A stretch of DNA of 64,000 nt from Pseudomonadota bacterium (GCA_963205005.1 CAUJHW010000121.1:1-64000); one strand, 5' to 3'. Shown: positions 50,864 to 61,325, counted from the stretch's first letter. Translations and numbers: made by a program. The notes: generated by a model from the letters alone, not told the origin.

Positions 50864-51283
50864 ATGGACATTCCGCGCTTTCATCTGGCCTTCCCGGTCC
50901 GCGACCTGGCTGAGGCCCGCACCTTCTACGGCGAACTGCTGGGCTGCCCCGAAGGCCGCTCCAGCCCCGAGTGGGTGGACTTCAATTTCCACGGCCACCA
51001 GATCGTCGCGCACCTGGCGCCGTCGGAACTTGCCCGCAGCGCCACCAATCCCGTCGATGGCGAAGACGTGCCGGTCCGCCACTTCGGCGCGATCCTTACC
51101 CTGCCGCAGTGGGAAACCCTGGCCGAACGCCTCAAGGCGGCGGGGGTCGTGTTCGTGATCGAACCGCAGATCCGCTTCAAGGGCCTCCCCGGCGAGCAGG
51201 CGACCATGTTCTTCCTCGACCCCTCCGGCAACGCGCTGGAGTTCAAGGCCTTCGCCGACGACGCCATGGTGTTCGCCCGATGA
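50864..51283 (+). CDS. VOC (glyoxalase-like) family protein
   Basis: 139 residues from the ATG at 50864 (an earlier in-frame start at 50714 overlaps purA). VOC pattern: [27 protein letters not shown] in the first module and [18 protein letters not shown] in the second, the latter carrying a metal-ligand-like Glu. Relatives are dioxygenases, glyoxalases and uncharacterised proteins. The stop overlaps the next start (ATGA), so it is coupled to the dehydratase-like gene. Confidence 0.9.
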   Translation: MDIPRFHLAFPVRDLAEARTFYGELLGCPEGRSSPEWVDFNFHGHQIVAHLAPSELARSATNPVDGEDVPVRHFGAILTLPQWETLAERLKAAGVVFVIEPQIRFKGLPGEQATMFFLDPSGNALEFKAFADDAMVFAR

Positions 51284-52275
51284 GCGTGACCTTTGCCGAT
51301 ATAGAGGCCGCCGCGGCGCGGCTGGAAGGCCATGCCGTCAGGACCCCGCTGGTCGAGAGCCCGGCGCTCAACGAACGCCTGGGCGGACGCGTGCTCCTGA
51401 AACTGGAGACCCTGCAGCGGGTCGGCGCCTTCAAGTTCCGCGGAGCCTACAACCGGCTGGTCCAGCTCAGCGACGATGAACGCAAGCGCGGCGTGGTCGC
51501 CTTCTCCTCCGGCAACCACGCTCAGGGCGTGGCCCTGGCCGCGAAGCTGCTGGGCATGCCGGCGCTCATCGTCATGCCGGCCGACGCGCCGGCGGTGAAG
51601 GTCGACGCCACGCGGGGCTACGGCGCGGAAGTCCGGCTCTATGACCGGCTCCGGGACAGCCGCGAAGCCATCGCCGCCGAGATCGCCGGCTCTCGCGGCG
51701 CGGTCATCGTCCCCGCCTTCGACGACCCCCACATCATCGCCGGTCAGGGCACGGCCGGCCTGGAGATGATGGCCCAGGCCGCGGCGCTGGGCGCGACGTT
51801 CGACGCCGTGGTGACGCCGGTCAGCGGCGGCGGTCTGCTGGCCGGCGTTTCACAGGTCGTGAAGGCCCTGTCGCCGGCGACGGAGGTCTGGGGCGTGGAG
51901 CCTGCCAGCTTCGACGACCTGGCCAGGTCCCTGAAGGCCGGAGAGATCGTCACGGTGAAACCCACTGGCCGATCGCTGTGCGACGCCCTGGAGTCGCCGG
52001 CTCCGGGCCTGATCACCTTCCCGATCTTGCACGCCAACCTCGCCGGCGCCGTTTCAATCACCGACGCCGAGGTCGCCGAGGCCATGCGCTATGCGTTCTC
52101 GACCCTGAAGCTGGTGGTCGAACCCGGCGGCTGCGTCGGGCTGGCGGCGCTGTTGACCGGCAAGATCCCAGCGGCCGGCCGGACACTGGGCGTGGTGCTA
52201 TCGGGCGGCAACGTCGATCCCGAACTGTTCGCCCAGGTGATCCAGGGTGAAGTCCTGCAGGTTGTTCAATCTTGA
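51280..52275 (+). CDS. Threonine/serine dehydratase-like PLP enzyme
   Basis: 331 residues, fold-type II PLP family. The Schiff-base Lys is in [27 protein letters not shown] binds substrate carboxylate; [13 protein letters not shown] binds the PLP phosphate; [12 protein letters not shown] near the end. It lacks the ACT regulatory domain of biosynthetic IlvA, so it is closer to catabolic threonine dehydratase or serine racemase. ATGA-coupled to the VOC gene. Confidence 0.92.
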   Translation: MSVTFADIEAAAARLEGHAVRTPLVESPALNERLGGRVLLKLETLQRVGAFKFRGAYNRLVQLSDDERKRGVVAFSSGNHAQGVALAAKLLGMPALIVMPADAPAVKVDATRGYGAEVRLYDRLRDSREAIAAEIAGSRGAVIVPAFDDPHIIAGQGTAGLEMMAQAAALGATFDAVVTPVSGGGLLAGVSQVVKALSPATEVWGVEPASFDDLARSLKAGEIVTVKPTGRSLCDALESPAPGLITFPILHANLAGAVSITDAEVAEAMRYAFSTLKLVVEPGGCVGLAALLTGKIPAAGRTLGVVLSGGNVDPELFAQVIQGEVLQVVQS

Positions 52276-52343
52276 CCTGGGTCAACGAAAGCCGCGCCGG
52301 CTGAAGTAGTTTTCGGGAGCACATCGGTCCGTGGGAGGAAGGA

Positions 52344-52961
52344 ATGGCTTTTCCGCGCGTCGCCTCATCTCTGCTCTGCGCAGGCCTGCTAGCTCTCTTC
52401 GGCGCCACTGCAAGTCACGCCCAGGATCGCACCCACTGGATTTTCGACTCGAGCTTCTCGGAAGAGACAATCTCGGGTCCCGAGTCCGTTAGGGCAGGCG
52501 AAGTCCATTCCTGGACTGCCACCGCGAGGTGGACATTCAGCTACGACCTGCTACCCGGCGAACGGATAGATCTCAGCGGCTTGGCCCTGACCTTCCCCGA
52601 GTTCACGCCGCCGGATGACTACCTCCCCGCGGACGTAACGCCCTTCGATGCAATTGTCTGCGAACCCGACTGTTCGGGCAGCGCGTCCTTCTATCTCTCA
52701 TTCACGGCCACGGGCCCCTTTGACCCGCCCGGCGTGACGACCCAGCCCATCTACCTGATCCCGATGGCCCGAATGACCTCGACCAGCGACCCTCATGGGA
52801 TCCACTACTACGATTTCCCGATTGCAGTTCCCCGCAAGCGGATCGAAATCACCGCGGTTCCGGAGCCAGCGACCTGGGCCCTAATGATCGGCGGCTTTGC
52901 CCTGGTCGGAACGCTCGCACGCCGCCGGCATACGGCGCGTGCGCCATTCATTGAATCCTAG
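52344..52961 (+). CDS. PEPxxWA-CTERM sorting-domain protein 5
   Basis: 205 residues. Signal SSLLCAGLLALFGATASHA; the mature beta-rich domain has HWIFDSSFSEETIS and a Cys pair in VCEPDCSGSASF. The tail is TAVPEPATWALMIGGFALVG, then RRR. GGAGGAAGGA lies before the ATG. Codon use is a little less GC-rich than the neighbouring pump genes. The end overlaps the convergent RND pump gene by four bases. Confidence 0.92.
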   Translation: MAFPRVASSLLCAGLLALFGATASHAQDRTHWIFDSSFSEETISGPESVRAGEVHSWTATARWTFSYDLLPGERIDLSGLALTFPEFTPPDDYLPADVTPFDAIVCEPDCSGSASFYLSFTATGPFDPPGVTTQPIYLIPMARMTSTSDPHGIHYYDFPIAVPRKRIEITAVPEPATWALMIGGFALVGTLARRRHTARAPFIES

Positions 52962-55900
52962 AGCCGGTCCTCAGGGACCGGCGTCCGGGCTTCTCGCGGG
53001 GTGACCAGGCGGGAGAGCTTGGGCTTGAGCCAGTTCTCGAAGTCGCCGACGAACCGGTAGACCACCGGCACCAGCACCAGCGACAGCACCGTCGAGGTGA
53101 TCAGGCCGCCGATCACCGCGACCGCCATCGGCTGGCGGAACTCCGCGCCCTTCTCCAGGGCAAAGGCCGTGGGCAGCATGCCGGCGGCCATGGCGAAAGT
53201 GGTCATCACGATCGGCCGGGCCCGCTCGCGGCAGGCCTCGATCAGGGCGTCGTGCTGGTTCATGCCCTCGCGTTCCCGCTCAATGGCGTACTCGACCAGC
53301 AGGATAGAGTTCTTGGCCGCCAGCCCCAGCAGCATCAGGAAGCCGATCAGAGACGGGATCGACAGCGACAGGTTGAACGCCAGCAGCCCGAGGAAGGCGC
53401 CGCCCACCGCCAGCGGCAGCGCCGACAGGATCACCACCGGTTTGAAGAAGCTGCGGAACAGCAGCACCAGCACGCCGTAGATCATCGAGACGCCGGCGAA
53501 GATGGCGGTGAGGAAGCCGCCGAACAGTTCCGCCATGGCCTGGGAGGTGCCGACCGCCGCCTTGCGCACCCCGGGCGGCAGGTTCTTCATGATCGGCAGC
53601 TCGTTGACCGCCTTCTGCGCCTCGCCCAGCTGCACGCCGTTCAGCTCGGCCTGGACGGTCATGCGCCGCTCGCGGTTGAGGCGGTCGATGCGGGCCGGGC
53701 CGGCCTGGAACTGGATGTCGGCGACGCTGCTGAGTGTCGTCGTGCCGCCGCCCGCCACCGGCACGCGCAGCGAGCCGATCCGCTCGATGTCGGCGCGCGC
53801 GCTTTGCGGGAGTCGCACCCGGATCGGAATCCGGCGCTCGCCCTCGTTGAACTTGGCCACGTTGGCGTCGATGTCGCCGACGGTCGCCACGCGGACGATG
53901 TTGGCGATGGCGTCCGACGACACGCCGAGACGCGCCGCTTCGGCGGCTCGTGGGCGGATGACCACTTCCGGCCCGACCGGCGGATTGGAGGCCTTCGGAT
54001 CGGCGATCTGCGGCAGGCGCCGCATCTGCAGTTCCAGATCGCGGGAGGCGCGTTCCAGGTTCGGGGCGTTGTCGCCGGTGAGGATCTGCTGGAAGCCGGC
54101 GCCGCCTTCACCATCGAGGAAGCCCAGCCGGACGTCGGGGATCTTCCGCAGTTCCTCGCGGAGCCTGGCGCGGATCTGGTCGCCCTTTGTCGTCCGGTCG
54201 CTCTTGAGCAGGATCGTGGCGGTGCCCTTGCGCAGGTCTCCGCCGCCGCCGCCGGACATGCCTGGACCGAAGCTGGAGACCGTGGAGCCGATCTGGATGA
54301 AGACGCCCTTCACCTCCGGCTGCTCGCGGAACAGCTCGTTCAGGCGGCGTGCGGTCGTCTCCATGTCGGAGACCGTCGCGCCGGGCGGGCCCTGGATGTC
54401 GACGTACAGGAAGTCCGGGTCGCCAGCAGGCTGGAAGCCCTGCGGCAGCAGCGGCACCAGGGCCACCGACAGGAAGAACAGAACCCCGCCGACGATGGAC
54501 GAGACGATCCGGTGCGCCAGGGCCCACTCAAGGGCGTTGCGGTAGAAGCCCTCGAACGGCTTGCGTTCATGAGGTTGGGACGAAGGCTTCAGGAAATAGG
54601 CGGCCATCAGCGGCGTCACGAGCCGCGCCACGACCAGGGAGAACAGGACGGCCACCGAGACGGTGAGGCCGAATTCCTTGAAGAACTGGCCGGGTATGCC
54701 CGGCATGAAGCTGACCGGCGTGAACACCACGACGATCGCCATGGTGGTCGCAACCACCGCCAGACCGATGGCGTCGGCGCCGTTGATCGCGGCCTCGTAC
54801 GGCCGCTCACCCCGGGACACGCGCTTCTCGATGTTCTCGATCTCGACGATCGCATCGTCGACCAGAATGCCGATGACAAGGGTCAGCGCCAGCAGCGTGA
54901 CCATGTTCAGCGAGAAGCCGGCGAGCTGCATCACGAAGAACGTCGGAATCAGTGAGATGGGCATGGCCACGGCGGTGATCGCCGTCGCCCGCCAGTCGCG
55001 CAGGAAAAAGAACACCACGAGGGCGGCCAGGATCATCCCTTCGGCCAGCACGTTCTTGGTCGCCTGGAAGCTGGCCCGGGTCTCCTCCACCGACGAGAAA
55101 ATCTCGGCGAACTTCGCCTGGGGATTGACCTCAATCTGGGTGAACTTCGCCTCGGGGTGGGTCTTTTCCAGCTCGGCGAGCTTGGCGATGACCGCATCCT
55201 CGGCGTCGACGTCGCTGGCCTCCTTGGTCTTGGAGACCTGGAAACCGACCACCGGGCGTCCATTGAGGCGCGCGAAGCCGCGGACCTCGGAGGCGCCGTC
55301 CCCGACATCGGCCACGTCGGACACCTTCACGAAGGCGCCGGACCCGGTAGGGATCGTCAGTTCGCGGAGCTGCTCAATGGTCTTGACCGAGCCCAGGATG
55401 CGCAGCGTCTGCTCTCGGCCGCCGACCACGACGCGGCCGCCCGGCGCGTCCTGCTGGAACGAGCGGATGGCGTTGTTGACCTGGCTGGCGGTCAGGCCGC
55501 GGGCGGCCAGACGGTCAGGGTCGATGATGACATTGATCTCGCGCGCCGCGCCGCCGACCCGGGTCACCTGGGCGACACCCTTGGCCGACTGCAGGGTGCG
55601 GCTGACCGTGTCGTCGACGTACCAGGACAGCTCGTCCTCGCTCATCGCCGGCGCCGAGACCGCGTAGGTCAGGATGGGGGCGGCAGAGTCGACCTCGACC
55701 TGGATCACCGACGGCTCGTCGATGTCGCGCGGCAGCACCGCGCGGGCCTGGGCGATCTTCGAGCGAATCTCGTCGGTCTTCTTCTGCAGGTTCTCGCCGA
55801 TGGCGAATTCGATCGAGGTGGTGGAGACCCCCTGGGTGACCACCGACATCATGTTCTCGACGCCCGTGACGCCGGAGATGGCGTCCTCGACCGGGCGGGT

Positions 55901-56110
55901 GATCTGGGTCTCCATTTCGCCCGGCGCCGCGCCGCTCTGGGTGACGGTGACGGCGACCAGGGGGAACTGGATGTTCGGGTACTGCTTCACCGGCAGGCCG
56001 GCATAGGAAATCAGGCCCGCGATCACGAGGCCGATGAACAGCACCGTCACGGGGATCGGGTTGCGGATCGCCCAGGCGGAGATCGCGAAGTGGCGCTTTT
56101 CCTCGGTCAT
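52958..56110 (-). CDS. RND-family multidrug efflux permease (HAE1 type)
   Basis: 1050 residues, full length. TM1 region SAWAIRNPIPVTVLFIGLVIAGLISYAGLPVKQYPNI; TM4 acidic pair in IGILVDDAIVEIENIEKR; IGFLMLLGLAAKNSILLVEYAI in the C-terminal half. Proton-driven inner-membrane pump of a tripartite system with the adaptor and outer-membrane factor encoded just upstream. Start overlaps the adaptor stop (ATGA). Substrates unknown; the HAE1 type exports amphiphiles and drugs. Confidence 0.96.
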   Translation of the reverse strand: MTEEKRHFAISAWAIRNPIPVTVLFIGLVIAGLISYAGLPVKQYPNIQFPLVAVTVTQSGAAPGEMETQITRPVEDAISGVTGVENMMSVVTQGVSTTSIEFAIGENLQKKTDEIRSKIAQARAVLPRDIDEPSVIQVEVDSAAPILTYAVSAPAMSEDELSWYVDDTVSRTLQSAKGVAQVTRVGGAAREINVIIDPDRLAARGLTASQVNNAIRSFQQDAPGGRVVVGGREQTLRILGSVKTIEQLRELTIPTGSGAFVKVSDVADVGDGASEVRGFARLNGRPVVGFQVSKTKEASDVDAEDAVIAKLAELEKTHPEAKFTQIEVNPQAKFAEIFSSVEETRASFQATKNVLAEGMILAALVVFFFLRDWRATAITAVAMPISLIPTFFVMQLAGFSLNMVTLLALTLVIGILVDDAIVEIENIEKRVSRGERPYEAAINGADAIGLAVVATTMAIVVVFTPVSFMPGIPGQFFKEFGLTVSVAVLFSLVVARLVTPLMAAYFLKPSSQPHERKPFEGFYRNALEWALAHRIVSSIVGGVLFFLSVALVPLLPQGFQPAGDPDFLYVDIQGPPGATVSDMETTARRLNELFREQPEVKGVFIQIGSTVSSFGPGMSGGGGGDLRKGTATILLKSDRTTKGDQIRARLREELRKIPDVRLGFLDGEGGAGFQQILTGDNAPNLERASRDLELQMRRLPQIADPKASNPPVGPEVVIRPRAAEAARLGVSSDAIANIVRVATVGDIDANVAKFNEGERRIPIRVRLPQSARADIERIGSLRVPVAGGGTTTLSSVADIQFQAGPARIDRLNRERRMTVQAELNGVQLGEAQKAVNELPIMKNLPPGVRKAAVGTSQAMAELFGGFLTAIFAGVSMIYGVLVLLFRSFFKPVVILSALPLAVGGAFLGLLAFNLSLSIPSLIGFLMLLGLAAKNSILLVEYAIEREREGMNQHDALIEACRERARPIVMTTFAMAAGMLPTAFALEKGAEFRQPMAVAVIGGLITSTVLSLVLVPVVYRFVGDFENWLKPKLSRLVTPREARTPVPEDRL

Positions 56111-57228
56111 TTGGGTGCGGCGGCCTTGGCGGCGGGCGCCTTGGGCGCGGCCACATCCGTCGGACGGACGAGATCGCCGTCGAGGAACAGCGAGGCCGCG
56201 GCGGCCACGACCCGGGTGCCTTGCGGCGGACCCTGCTCAAGCTGCACAAGGCCGCCCCCCCGGGCGCCGGCCTTCACCAGCACGCGGCGGACGCGGTTGT
56301 CCGGGCCGACCACCATCACGCCCGAGCCGTCGGCGTCGTAGCGAACCGCGGCCTCGGGTACCGCCAGCACACTGGCTGATGCATCGGAGAACACGGCGCG
56401 GGCGAAGCCGCCGGCGCGGATATCGGACCGGACCGGCAGGGTGATGCGCACCTCGCCCAGGCGGGTCTTCGGATCGATCTGCGGGCTCACGAGACGCACG
56501 CGGCCAGTGACCACCGCACCGCTGGGCAGGGTGACCGTGGCGGCCTGCCCGACCCGCACGCGGGCCAGGTCATCCTCGCCAAGATCGGCTGAAAGCTCGA
56601 TCTGGCCGTCACGGGCCAGCCGGAACCACGGCGTGCCGCCGGCCGACAGGTCGCCCGGGCGGACGGTCTTCTCGAGGATCAGGCCCGACACCGGGGCGGA
56701 GACTGCGAGCTTGGCGGTGCGGGTCTTCAGGTCGCGCAGGTTGGCGGCCTGCGCGCGGGCAGTGGCGCGCGCGGCGCGGGCCTGGAATCGCCGCTGGTCG
56801 ATCTGTTCCTGCGACAGCACGCCGGAACCGTCGAGATCCTTGACCCGGGCGGCCTGTTCCTCGGCCTGCTGGGCCTGGACCTCGGCCTGGGCGGCCAGGG
56901 CCTCGGCCTGCATGGCCTGGGACTGCAGCAGCGCCCCGTCCAGCTTCACCAGGGTCTGGCCAGCCTGCACGTACTGGCCAACGTCGACCAGCACGCTGGC
57001 GACTCGATAGCCGTTCACTTCGGGCAGCACCGCGGCTTCCTCGCGCGGGATCAGGTCGCCAGAGGCGGCGAGCGAACCCACCACCTGCCGGGGCTCGATC
57101 CTTACCACCGACACCGCGCGGGCGCGCTGGGCCTCGGTCTGGGTCTCCGGCGGCTTGCGGCATCCGGCGAGCGCCAACAGGACCGCGACCGGCACAAGGG
57201 TTCTGGCGAGCTTCATACGTCGTCTCAT
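56107..57228 (-). CDS. RND efflux periplasmic adaptor, lipoprotein
   Basis: 373 residues. Lipoprotein signal LVPVAVLLALAGC. Lipoyl halves YRVASVLVDVGQYVQAGQTLVKLD and KLAVSAPVSGLILEKTVRPGDLSAGG surround a helical hairpin rich in Ala/Gln (SQAMQAEALAAQAEVQAQQAEEQAARV). Beta-barrel and membrane-proximal regions follow; the C-terminus is an Ala/Pro/Lys tail. Overlaps both neighbours by four bases, so the OMF, adaptor and pump genes form a tight operon. Confidence 0.95.
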   Translation of the reverse strand: MRRRMKLARTLVPVAVLLALAGCRKPPETQTEAQRARAVSVVRIEPRQVVGSLAASGDLIPREEAAVLPEVNGYRVASVLVDVGQYVQAGQTLVKLDGALLQSQAMQAEALAAQAEVQAQQAEEQAARVKDLDGSGVLSQEQIDQRRFQARAARATARAQAANLRDLKTRTAKLAVSAPVSGLILEKTVRPGDLSAGGTPWFRLARDGQIELSADLGEDDLARVRVGQAATVTLPSGAVVTGRVRLVSPQIDPKTRLGEVRITLPVRSDIRAGGFARAVFSDASASVLAVPEAAVRYDADGSGVMVVGPDNRVRRVLVKAGARGGGLVQLEQGPPQGTRVVAAAASLFLDGDLVRPTDVAAPKAPAAKAAAPK

Positions 57229-58640
57229 CTGTCGGCGTAGGCCTGGGCCGGCCAGCCACCGCCGATGGCCTTGAAGGCCTGGACGGATCGGCGGAGCGAC
57301 TGGACCTGGGCCGAGGTCAGCTGGGCGCGGGTGGCGCGCCAGGACTGTTCGGCCGCGAGGGTGGAATTGATGTCGGTGAGGCCGCGCTGGTAGCCAAGGC
57401 TGGCGGCGTTGAAGGCCCGGCGGGCGCGGGCCTCGCCATCGGTCAGCAGCGTCACCCGGCGGCGGTCGGCGTCGAGATTGACCAATGCGCCTTCGGCTTC
57501 CTGGAACGCGGTCTGGACCGTCTTCTCGTAGGCGGTGACCGCCTGTTCTGCGCGCGCGCCCTGGACCTTGAGGTCGGACAGCAGCCGCGGGATCGACAGC
57601 ACCGGCTGCATCACGCTGCCGCCCAGAGACCAGTTCTGGGTCTCGGAACTGAAGCTGGGCTGCACAATCTTCGACCAGCCGAGTCCGGGACTGAAGGTGA
57701 AGGTCGGGAAGAACGCCAGGGTGGCCAGACGCTGCTGGCCGGCAGCGGAACGAACGCGCTCCTGGGCCTGGCGCACATCGGGCCGTCGCTGGAGCAGTTC
57801 GCTGGGCAGGGCCGCGGGCACGTCGGGCGCGAGGCCGACGTTGGGCGGCGCCGTGATGCTGGCGGTCGGTTCGACCATCCGGCCGGCGAGGATGAGGATC
57901 GTCCGCTTCTGGATCTGGAGCTGGGCCTCGAGGGCCGCGACGTTGGCCTTCGACTGGGCCAGGTCGCCGGCGACACGGTCGGGCTCCGACGTGGCCGCCA
58001 GGCCGACCTCGGCGCGGCGGGTCGCGGTGTCGTAGAGACTCTGCTGGATGCGCACCGTCTCCTGGGCGTCGCCCAGCTGGATCGCCAGGCCGCGGGCCTG
58101 GAACCAGGCGTCGGCGGTCTGGGCGGCGATCGAGGCGCGGGCCGCCTCATAGGCGAAGCGCACCGCCGCCACCTCGGCGTTGGCCGACTTCACCGCGTAG
58201 AAGGCCCGGCCGAACGGATCGATCTCCCAACTGACGTTGAAGTTCGCCGCGTAGTTCTCCGACCGCCCGCTGGTGGAGAAGCCCGGGATGTTGGCGACCG
58301 TCCCCGACAGCTGTTCGGTATGAGTCTCGCGCGCGGAGGCGTTGGCGTCGCCGCGCGGCAGGTACTGCAGAACCGCGCTGACCCGCTGGGCCTTGACCTC
58401 GTCCAGGCGCGCCCGCGCGGTGCGGATGTCGGGATTACGGGCCAGCGCCTGTTCGATCAGGGCCGTGAGTTCGGCGTCGCCATAGACGGTCCACCACTGG
58501 TCAAGCGCGAGCGCGCCAGCGGGCGGCCCGGCCGGCGCCTCGAAGGCGGCGGGCAGACGCACGTCGGCCTTGCGCGGCGTGGCGCATCCGGCCAGCGCAA
58601 GGGCGGCCAGTGAGGCGACGGCGATGTAAGCGGCGCGCAT
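57225..58640 (-). CDS. NodT-type outer-membrane efflux lipoprotein (TolC family)
   Basis: 471 residues from the ATG at 58640, which gives a lipoprotein signal (AVASLAALALAGC); an upstream in-frame start at 58856 would read through the TetR promoter. Two OEP repeats follow, with WWTVYGDAELTALIEQALARNPDIRTARARLDE at the start and ELLQRRPDVRQAQERV at the second repeat, typical of NodT/OprM proteins. Forms the outer-membrane tunnel for the following adaptor and pump. First gene of the operon, divergent from the TetR gene. Confidence 0.95.
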   Translation of the reverse strand: MRAAYIAVASLAALALAGCATPRKADVRLPAAFEAPAGPPAGALALDQWWTVYGDAELTALIEQALARNPDIRTARARLDEVKAQRVSAVLQYLPRGDANASARETHTEQLSGTVANIPGFSTSGRSENYAANFNVSWEIDPFGRAFYAVKSANAEVAAVRFAYEAARASIAAQTADAWFQARGLAIQLGDAQETVRIQQSLYDTATRRAEVGLAATSEPDRVAGDLAQSKANVAALEAQLQIQKRTILILAGRMVEPTASITAPPNVGLAPDVPAALPSELLQRRPDVRQAQERVRSAAGQQRLATLAFFPTFTFSPGLGWSKIVQPSFSSETQNWSLGGSVMQPVLSIPRLLSDLKVQGARAEQAVTAYEKTVQTAFQEAEGALVNLDADRRRVTLLTDGEARARRAFNAASLGYQRGLTDINSTLAAEQSWRATRAQLTSAQVQSLRRSVQAFKAIGGGWPAQAYADR

Positions 58641-58824
58641 GGGGTCTTCGTTCAGGTCGTTGGGCGGTTGGATCGGAGTCGGGTCATCTAAGGCGCCTTT
58701 GGCGCCGGAATATTGCACACTCTGCGCATCGCCTCCGCAGGGTCTCTTCGGACCCTTGCAAAGCGCATTTGCCTGAAACTCCGTATGATGTAAACTGTTT
58801 TTGTCGGGGGCGGTCAGGAGCGTG

Positions 58825-59595
58825 ATGACACCGGAATCGATCAGCAGCCCGGACACCCGTGACGCCGGGCCCCGGTCTCATGACGCGCAGAGGCCCGGAC
58901 GCCGGGGTCCCAAGCAGCGGCTGTCGACGGCTGCGGTGGTCGACGCCGCCATCGCGCTGGCCGACGCCTCGGGCGTGGCGGCGCTGTCCATGCGCAAGGT
59001 CGCCGAGATGGTCGGCGTCTCGCCGATGTCGCTCTACACCTACGTCCCGTCGAAGGCCGAGCTGATCGATCTGATGCTCGATGGGATTCTCGCCAAGACC
59101 GCCGACCCGGACGAGACCATGACCGGCTGGCGCGAGAAGCTGGCCTTCATCGCCCACGAGCGCTGGGCGCTGAGCGAACGGCACCCCTGGCTGCTGGACC
59201 TGGCGCTCCATCGCCCGCCGCTGGGGCCCAACGTGATGCGCAAGGCCCAGGTGATGCTGAGCGCTATGGAAGGGATGGGACTGGAGCCGGAGGACGCCGG
59301 CATGGCGGCCGAGACGCTGCAGAACTACATCACCGGCGCCCTGCGCGCGGCGCGAGACGCGCGCGAGGCGCGCGAACTCAGCGGCCTGACCGACGAGCAG
59401 TGGTTCGCCACCGTCGGATCGGAAATGCAGAAGCATCTCGATCCGCAGAGTTTCGACGCGGTGCGACGGATAAGCGAGGCGAAACTTCGGCAGGCGCGCT
59501 CCCCCACCGAACGCGCCACGCGCTTCGCTTTCGGGCTGGAGCGGGTGCTGGACGGCCTGGATCTCTACATCCGCGAGCGCCGCCCTCCCGCCTAG
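58825..59595 (+). CDS. TetR-family regulator (TetR_C type)
   Basis: 256 residues from the ATG at 58825 (AGGAG five bases upstream). After a disordered arginine-rich lead the HTH reads LSTAAVVDAAIALADASGVAALSMRKVAEMVGVSPMSLYTYVPSKAEL. The C-terminal ligand domain is the tetracycline-repressor-like type (HPWLLDLALHRPPLGPN). Divergent from the OMF-adaptor-RND operon, with TTTACA (minus strand) among possible control elements in the 184-base gap. Probably represses that operon. Confidence 0.93.
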   Translation: MTPESISSPDTRDAGPRSHDAQRPGRRGPKQRLSTAAVVDAAIALADASGVAALSMRKVAEMVGVSPMSLYTYVPSKAELIDLMLDGILAKTADPDETMTGWREKLAFIAHERWALSERHPWLLDLALHRPPLGPNVMRKAQVMLSAMEGMGLEPEDAGMAAETLQNYITGALRAARDAREARELSGLTDEQWFATVGSEMQKHLDPQSFDAVRRISEAKLRQARSPTERATRFAFGLERVLDGLDLYIRERRPPA

Positions 59596-59654
59596 CGGAA
59601 CACGCGTTCACCCTCTAGGGTCGCGCAACTTTCGACCCCCCGGTGAGTGTATTG

Positions 59655-61307
59655 ATGAAAAAGCTTCTCCTGAGCGCGGCGCTCATGGCCCTGGTCTCCG
59701 GCGGCGCGGTGGCCGCCCCGCCGGCCATCGACGCGGCCCGCATCCTCCAGGACACCAAGGTGCTGTCCTCTGACGAATTCGAGGGTCGCGGCCCGGCGAC
59801 GCCGGGCGAGACGAAGACCGTCGCCTACCTGATCGCCCAGATGAAGGCCGCGGGCCTGCAGCCCGCCGGCGATCCGCTGAAGGCCGGCGGCCGCGCCTGG
59901 ACCCAGGACGTGCCGCTGGTGCGCTCGGCGACCCGGGGACCGGTCAATGTCAGCGTCAAGCTTGGCGGCGAGACCCGGACCTGGACGCAGGGCGAGGAGA
60001 TCGCGATCCGCGCCACGATGATCGGCGACCGCCTGACGGTGAAGGACGCGCCGGTCGTGTTCGTGGGCTATGGCGTGAAGGCGCCCGAGCGGAACTGGGA
60101 CGACTTCAAGGGCGTCGACCTGAAGGGCAAGGTGGCCCTGGTGCTAGTCAACGATCCCGACTTCGAGACCGGAACCGGGGACTTCGGCGGCAAGGCCATG
60201 ACCTACTATGGCCGCTGGACCTTCAAGTTCGAGGAGGCGGCCCGTCAGGGCGCCATCGGCTTCCTGGTGATCCACGAGACGGCCCCGGCCTCCTACGGCT
60301 GGGCGACAGTGAAGAACTCCAACGCCAACGAGATCTTCGACGTGATCCGCAAGGAGCCGCTCAAGGCCCACGCGCCCCTGGAGGGCTGGGTCCAGCGCGA
60401 CAGCGCCGCGGCGATGCTGAAGGCCGCGGGCCTCGACCTGGACACCCTGAAGACCCAGGCGCAGACGCGGGAGTTCCGGCCCGTCGAGCTTAAGGGCGTG
60501 AGCTTCTCCACCGACTATGCGGTCGACGCGACGAAGGTGATCTCCAAGAACGTCGTCGGCGCGATCCCCGGCACCAGGTTCCCCAACGAGCGGGTGTTCT
60601 ACACCGCCCACTGGGACCACCTGGGGGTCGGTCTGCCGGACGCGAAGGGCGACAGGATCTACAACGGCGCGCTCGACAACGCCTCGGGCACGTCGATGCT
60701 TCTCGAACTGGCGCGGTTGTCGGCCCGGGCGCCGAAGCCGCAGCGCACCCTGGTGTTCATGTCGGTGACCGCCGAGGAAAAGGGTCTGCTGGGCTCGGAA
60801 TTCTATGCGTCGGCCCCGCTCTACCCGCTGGCGACCACCGTGGGCGTGCTGAACATGGACGGCGTCGGGCCCAACGGCCTGGCGCACGATTTCACCACCT
60901 CGGGCAACGCGCCGCTGACCCTGCAGGACGAACTGATCGTCGTCGGCAAGGCCCACGGCCGATACTACAGCCCCGACCCGCGCCCCGAGGCGGGCAGCTT
61001 TTTCCGGTCGGATCACTTCCCGTTCGCCAAGGTCGGCGTGCCGGCCATCAGCTTCGGCGGCGGGCGCGACCTGGTCGAAGGGGGCCGGGAAGCCGGCGAA
61101 GCCAAGTCGAAGGCCTACACGGCCGACAAGTACCACCAGCCCGCCGACGAGTTCGATCCGGGCTGGGATCCCAAGGGCTTCGTCGCCGACGGGACCCTGC
61201 TGTTCGAGCTGGGCCAGAAGCTGGCCAACTCGCGCACCTGGCCCGAATGGAAGGCCGGCGCCGAGTTCAAGGCCGAGCGGGACAAGACGGCGGCGTCGCG
61301 GAAGTAG
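59655..61307 (+). CDS. Exported M28-family metallopeptidase with PA domain
   Basis: 550 residues from the ATG at 59655 (GGTGAG upstream; a GTG at 59643 is in frame). Signal peptide KLLLSAALMALVSGGAVAA. A PA-type insertion lies around 110-260 (VVFVGYGVKAPERNWDDFKGVDLKGKVALVL). Zinc-site residues: YTAHWDHLGV, NGALDNASGTS, VTAEEKGLLGS, LNMDGVG and KYHQPADEF. A periplasmic or secreted aminopeptidase. Apparently a single-gene unit. Confidence 0.95.
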   Translation: MKKLLLSAALMALVSGGAVAAPPAIDAARILQDTKVLSSDEFEGRGPATPGETKTVAYLIAQMKAAGLQPAGDPLKAGGRAWTQDVPLVRSATRGPVNVSVKLGGETRTWTQGEEIAIRATMIGDRLTVKDAPVVFVGYGVKAPERNWDDFKGVDLKGKVALVLVNDPDFETGTGDFGGKAMTYYGRWTFKFEEAARQGAIGFLVIHETAPASYGWATVKNSNANEIFDVIRKEPLKAHAPLEGWVQRDSAAAMLKAAGLDLDTLKTQAQTREFRPVELKGVSFSTDYAVDATKVISKNVVGAIPGTRFPNERVFYTAHWDHLGVGLPDAKGDRIYNGALDNASGTSMLLELARLSARAPKPQRTLVFMSVTAEEKGLLGSEFYASAPLYPLATTVGVLNMDGVGPNGLAHDFTTSGNAPLTLQDELIVVGKAHGRYYSPDPRPEAGSFFRSDHFPFAKVGVPAISFGGGRDLVEGGREAGEAKSKAYTADKYHQPADEFDPGWDPKGFVADGTLLFELGQKLANSRTWPEWKAGAEFKAERDKTAASRK

Positions 61308-61325
61308 GCGCGACCCCGCCCGCCG

